From NCBI GenBank assembly GCA_963807925.1, contig CAWEDP010000002.1, positions 2,170,001 to 2,234,000 of the forward strand: a DNA stretch of 64,000 nt. Direction: 5' to 3'. Below are positions 61,601 through 64,000 of the stretch, piece after piece (position 1 is the stretch's first letter; each line of letters begins with the position of its first letter). The translations under genes and the position numbers were made by a program. The DNA comes from CAWEDP01 sp963807925 (GTDB lineage Bacteria > Acidobacteriota > Vicinamibacteria > Vicinamibacterales > CAVVIG01). A model generated the notes under the pieces. The model saw nothing but the letters and a program-made list of their open reading frames with translations, was not told the origin of the DNA and made no database searches.

Positions 61601-61755
61601 ATGAGCGCGTCGCTCGACGCCTCGACGGTCACGCCCGGCAGCACGGCGCCGGACGAGTCCTTGACGACGCCGGTGATCGAGGCCTGGGCGAACGCTGCCG
61701 CAGGCAGCATCACCAGGCACGCGAGCACGAGCAGCAATCCCTTCAACACGCGCAT
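58672..61755 (-). CDS. Oar-type TonB-dependent receptor 2
   Basis: A 1027-residue intact outer-membrane receptor, paralogous to receptor 1. ATG 61755 gives a signal peptide (1-24, PAAAFA), CarboxypepD_reg ASITGVVKDSSGAVLPGVTV, the unbroken DGTGQYRIVDLRAGTYTV where receptor 1 is frameshifted, and plug start VTVTGETPIVDTQSVRRQV near 95. GGLGEAEVGGPSFSIVPKTGG near 215 is strongly conserved between the two. The barrel ends RFWKFSVQVDF. Cys pairs near 375-430 (DSGCRQ; ICGAPGSSNPSC) may stabilise a surface loop. Ligand unknown; monocistronic with its own promoter and terminator. Confidence 0.92.
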   Translation of the reverse strand: MRVLKGLLLVLACLVMLPAAAFAQASITGVVKDSSGAVLPGVTVEASSDALIEKVRAAVTDGTGQYRIVDLRAGTYTVTFSLTGFSTVKREGIELTGSLTAVVPAEMRVGSLQETITVTGETPIVDTQSVRRQVTISNEVISSMPAARSYAGVMMLIPSTITQAGGNLDVQVTPGMLVFGGAGGRNNEARIQVDGLNTGAAFNGAGVSSYVPDIGNAQEIATTTSGGLGEAEVGGPSFSIVPKTGGNSVKGSVYASNVTSGMVGGNYTQDLKDRGLTTPGALQKLWDYNIGIGGPIKKDRIWFFLQFRDEGSHRTVPGMFWNANAGDPSKWTYVADMSRPAVQAGSWRNGALRLTAQPTARNKFNLFWDEQHPCQGAAWPGSDSGCRQSGPNEVICGAPGSSNPSCSATAAPEVGTYLSPYGQRVQQATWTSTLSNKLLLEAGVGTYLSRWGGNEMPGSNLNDLIRVTEQCTAGCAANGNIANLIYRSGTWRANWQGTHSWRASASYVTGAQNMKFGYQGGYLVDNAVTYGNNQAYSYRVNNGVPNQITETIDKFPAQNRGRYDAFYGQDQWTAGRFTFQGALRFDRAWSYFPEVTFGPLPFLPQVVTYPRTDGVNSYKDLSPRGGFAMDVFGNGKTAVKVNVGRYLQAAQNGLSYTISRPSSRLTTSVTRTWTDANGNFTPDCDLQNALLQDNRATGGDFCAQISTLNFGKDVFTSSLDPALTNGWGIRPGDWQFGLSVQQQVLPRVSVEVGYNRRWWLNNETIVDNTTNTAADFGSFTFAVPNDPRLPGSAQGAVLGPLYNVNPAVASQTQNLTTLAADYGGQSTVFNGLLLNVSARPRTGLVFQGGFNTGTTRTDSCAVRSELPETAATNPWCNTSTGWVSRYTGIASYTVPRVDVLFSGTFRSDQGGQLAANYAVTSAVAQANGLGRPLSLNAPNVTVNLVEPGTLYGDRVNEFDIRLAKILKFGRTRTNIGFDLYNLLNSAAVLTYNQAFILSSATLPNGQWLVPTSVIQPRFWKFSVQVDF

Positions 61756-61841
61756 ACCCTCTCCTTTTGTTCCAGGCCGTCTTGGTGCGCCATTCCAGAG
61801 GACGCAAGCCTGATGGTTTCGGACTACCTGAAATCTGGTGG

Positions 61842-61870
61842 ATTCTAGGAGCGGGCCCATCTGTCGTCAA
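61842..61870 (-). promoter_or_regulatory. sigma70-like promoter of receptor 2
   Basis: Minus strand: TTGACG (61870-61865), 17-bp spacer, TAGAAT (61847-61842), about 87 nt upstream of the start codon. It shares its -10, its -35 and the A/T-rich upstream stretch with the receptor 1 promoter. Confidence 0.68.
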
Positions 61871-62027
61871 CGAGATATTGGCATCTCAGAAACCGACAGC
61901 GGGCGATTCGAGGGCGAATCCGGAAAGTTGAATTCAGCTGTACGCGCAATCGCCTGGTCCGGCTGAAGCCAGACACTCCGACATCTCAGAAGCCGGACGC
62001 TACCGACGCTCTCAATTGCGGGGATTT

Positions 62028-62549
62028 CTACTTCCCAGTCCTCTCGTATCGCCCGATGAGCTCCGCCTGTTCGATGACGTGACCCTTCATGGCCGATTCG
62101 AGATCCTGCTTGTTGCTGATTTTCGCGCCCGTGAGTTTCGTGTCGAGCGCGTACAGCTTGAAGAAGTACCGGTGCTCCCGGTCGGGCGGACAGGGACCGA
62201 CCCACCCGGGCTGGCCGGTGCCGTTGACCCCCCGGCTGGCCTCCGGGGCGCTCTCCACCAGACCCTTGCTGGTCGCCGGCAGATCCCAGATCAGCCAGTG
62301 GTCGAACACGCCGGAGGGCATCAGGTTCTTCGGCACGTCCGGGTCGTCCACCACCAGGACGAGACTTTGGGCCTTGGCCGGGACCCCGCCGAAGACGAGG
62401 GGCGGATTCACGCCGGCGCCGTCGCAGGTGTACTTCGAAGGAATCGCGCCATGGGCGGCGAACGCCGGGCTGGTAATTTGCAGCGTGGCGGCCGAAAGGG
62501 CGCCTCCGGCGGCGAGCGCGAGCGTCAGCGCGGTCAGGAAACGTCTCAT
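62028..62549 (-). CDS. exported PEBP-like protein (YbhB/YbcL Raf kinase inhibitor family)
   Basis: A 173-residue protein with signal peptide (1-20) and the phosphatidylethanolamine-binding fold. YTCDGAGVNPPLVFGGVP near 40, VLVVDDPDVPKNLM near 64 (anion pocket), FDHWLIWDLPA near 82, PGWVGPCPPDREHRYFFKLYALD near 114. Unlike cytoplasmic YbhB it is exported. Bacterial members have no agreed function; ligand or inhibitor binding is assumed. It stands between receptor 2 and the thiolase, same strand, 28 nt from the latter. Confidence 0.88.
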   Translation of the reverse strand: MRRFLTALTLALAAGGALSAATLQITSPAFAAHGAIPSKYTCDGAGVNPPLVFGGVPAKAQSLVLVVDDPDVPKNLMPSGVFDHWLIWDLPATSKGLVESAPEASRGVNGTGQPGWVGPCPPDREHRYFFKLYALDTKLTGAKISNKQDLESAMKGHVIEQAELIGRYERTGK

Positions 62550-62577
62550 AAGGAATCGCTATTGTAGCGGAAGCTGG

Positions 62578-63762
62578 TCAGGTGCGCTCGAACAGCGCCG
62601 CGGCACCCTGGCCCCCGCCGACGCACATGGTGACGACCCCGAACCGGAGGCGGCGGCGGGCCATCTCGTAGGCCAGCGCGCCAACCAGCCGTGAGCCGGT
62701 CATGCCGTACGGGTGGCCGATCGCAATCGAGCCGCCGTTCACGTTCAGCCGGTCCATGGGAAGCCCGAGCCGATCGCGGCAGTAGACGACCTGCGACGCG
62801 AAGGCCTCGTTGAGCTCCCACAGGTCGATGTCGTCGAGGCGGAGGCGCTGCCTGGCGAGCAGCTTCGGGACGGCAAAGACCGGACCGATGCCCATCTCGT
62901 CGGGCGCACAGCCGCTGACCGCGTAGCCGCGGACGATCAGCAGCGGTCGGGCGCCGATTGCCTGCGCCCGCGCCGCCGACATGACGAGCGTCGCCGACGC
63001 GCCGTCGGACCACTGCGACGAGTTGCCCGCGGTTACGGTGCCGTGCCCGCTCGTCCGGTCGAACACCGGCGGCAGCCGCGCCAGCGCGTCGAGCGTCGTA
63101 TCCGGACGGTTGCATTCGTCCATCGACACCACCACGGTTTCCTCGCGTTCGGTCCGGCCGGTCGTCCTGTCGATCAGCGCGCGGGTGACTTCAATGGGCG
63201 CGATCTCGTCGGCCAACAGGCCCGCGCGCTGGGCCCGCGCCGTCCGCTGCTGACTGCTGAGGGCGTACTCGTCCTGCATCGCGCGCGTGATGCCGTACCG
63301 CCTGGCCACGGTTTCGGCGGTCTCGCCCATCACCTGGTACACCCCGGGATGACGAGCCGCCACGGCGGGATTCGGATCGTGGTCGCGCCGCACCCGCGAG
63401 ATCGACTCGACGCCCCCCGCGATCGCCGCCTCGACCCCTTCCACCACGATCATGTGGGCGGCCTGGACGATCGCCTGCAGCCCCGAGTTGCACAGGCGAT
63501 TCACGGTCACCCCGGCCGTGGTCACCGGCAGACCGGCGGCGAGCGCCGCCACGCGAGCCACGTTGTGGCCCTGCGGACCGTGCGGCTGGCCGCACCCGAG
63601 AATCACCTCCTCGATCTCGGCGGGTTCGATCTGCGGCACGGCCCGGACCACTTCGCGAATCGCGTGGGCCGCCAGATCGTCGGGCCGGGTCAGGTTGAAC
63701 GATCCGCGATGCGACTTGGCGAGCGCCGTCCGGCGGCTCGCGACGACGACGGCTTCTCTCAT
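62578..63762 (-). CDS. thiolase family acetyl-CoA acyltransferase
   Basis: A 394-residue thiolase. The acyl-accepting Cys is in VNRLCNSGLQAIVQ near 90; NVNGGSIAIGHPYGMTGSR near 340 carries the His; the second Cys is in VVTMCVGGGQGAAALFE near 380. LWELNEAFASQVVYC near 310 is the NEAF motif. Full length, no signal peptide. It could cleave beta-ketoacyl-CoA in beta-oxidation, such as the hydroxycinnamoyl-CoA pathway at the other end of the window, or condense acetyl-CoA; substrate range cannot be read from sequence. Confidence 0.92.
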   Translation of the reverse strand: MREAVVVASRRTALAKSHRGSFNLTRPDDLAAHAIREVVRAVPQIEPAEIEEVILGCGQPHGPQGHNVARVAALAAGLPVTTAGVTVNRLCNSGLQAIVQAAHMIVVEGVEAAIAGGVESISRVRRDHDPNPAVAARHPGVYQVMGETAETVARRYGITRAMQDEYALSSQQRTARAQRAGLLADEIAPIEVTRALIDRTTGRTEREETVVVSMDECNRPDTTLDALARLPPVFDRTSGHGTVTAGNSSQWSDGASATLVMSAARAQAIGARPLLIVRGYAVSGCAPDEMGIGPVFAVPKLLARQRLRLDDIDLWELNEAFASQVVYCRDRLGLPMDRLNVNGGSIAIGHPYGMTGSRLVGALAYEMARRRLRFGVVTMCVGGGQGAAALFERT

Positions 63763-63822
63763 CGGCTTCGCCGGGCACGCACGCCGTGCGATTCACAATC
63801 CTGCCGGGCGCGAGCCGATGCG

Positions 63823-64000
63823 TCAGCCAATGTCGTCGAAGGTCTGAATCACCGGGAATCGGTTGGGCGGCTGCGGTCGGTTACCCGGACGGACGCAGAG
63901 GCGCGTCTGGCATCCCGCAGCGCGCGCCGCCTCGAGCTCGCTCGTGACATCGGAGACAAACAGCATGCGATCGACCGGACAGCCCAGTTCGCCTGCAATC
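63823..64000 (-). CDS. mtnC: acireductone synthase (enolase-phosphatase E1), C-terminal end
   Basis: The last 58 residues of a HAD-superfamily protein running in from beyond the window. VDRMLFVSDVTSELEAARAAG carries the HAD motif IV Asp, and QTRLCVRPGNRPQPP, with FPVIQTFDDIG at the end, matches the C-terminus of MtnC in methionine salvage (2,3-diketo-5-methylthio-1-phosphopentane to acireductone). Only this end is visible, so the assignment rests on about 50 residues. It is on the thiolase strand, 60 nt upstream of it. Confidence 0.75.
   Translation of the reverse strand, partial: IAGELGCPVDRMLFVSDVTSELEAARAAGCQTRLCVRPGNRPQPPNRFPVIQTFDDIG

Noticed and set aside
1..64000. Mobile element, phage, CRISPR, rRNA or tRNA genes
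   Set aside because: No transposase, integrase, regularly spaced repeat, rRNA segment or tRNA-like cloverleaf was recognised on either strand by reading; a covariance-model search was not possible.

Overview
The window is gene-dense, GC-rich bacterial DNA with almost no intergenic space. Many genes encode exported proteins. Large CarboxypepD_reg/Oar-type TonB-dependent receptors, several DUF6152 proteins, PQQ-dependent dehydrogenases, ASPIC/UnbV repeat proteins and BlaI/M56 pairs point to Acidobacteriota, probably a Vicinamibacteria-like soil lineage. That placement rests on family composition, not on a marker gene. No rRNA, tRNA, CRISPR array, integrase or insertion sequence was seen.

Layout. 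(1) 1-4855, minus: a hydroxycinnamate operon with a tannase/feruloyl esterase, a fused enoyl-CoA hydratase/3-hydroxyacyl-CoA dehydrogenase and a truncated feruloyl-CoA synthase. (2) 4933-13357: an FkbM methyltransferase, a RibD_C reductase, a SAM methyltransferase, a GT4 glycosyltransferase, a degenerate 6-pyruvoyl-tetrahydropterin-synthase-like protein, a medium-chain dehydrogenase, a CDP-alcohol phosphatidyltransferase, an LtaS-type sulfatase-fold membrane protein and a GT2 transferase. This is the best candidate here for an undescribed biosynthetic system. (3) 13447-16052: clpS-clpA. (4) 16078-18734: an operon of exported proteins ending in a DUF6152/CHEGN pair. (5) 18922-24094: a frameshifted UbiE-like methyltransferase with a flavoprotein, a PcaB-like lyase, an exported metallo-beta-lactamase and an exported carboxymuconolactone-decarboxylase-like protein. 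(6) 24144-35850: PQQ alcohol and sugar dehydrogenases, a carboxylesterase, a beta-propeller protein and repeated DUF6152/CHEGN genes. (7) 35985-39006: a BlaI-M56-MsrP operon with a clear operator. (8) 39026-49361: amidohydrolase, metallo-hydrolase, cytochrome c, GlcG-like and further CHEGN/DUF6152 genes. (9) 49387-61755: a serine hydrolase, a decayed receptor remnant, two full-length receptors (one frameshifted), a CusF-SCO fusion and a PPIase-TPR-VCBS-UnbV protein. (10) 62028-64000: a PEBP-like protein, a thiolase and the end of mtnC.

Two themes stand out. First, one exported protein family of unknown function, called here the CHEGN family after its C-terminal motif, occurs eight times plus one more distant candidate. 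All four DUF6152 genes lie next to a CHEGN gene. All four DUF6152 proteins are predicted to begin with His-His after signal-peptide cleavage, which would suit a metal site. Second, three genes carry single-base frameshifts, each an extra G directly before TACT on the plus strand, so assembly or basecalling error must be excluded before they are called pseudogenes. Catabolism of plant aromatics, periplasmic PQQ oxidation and outer-membrane uptake fit an oligotrophic soil polymer or aromatic degrader; that reading is inference.
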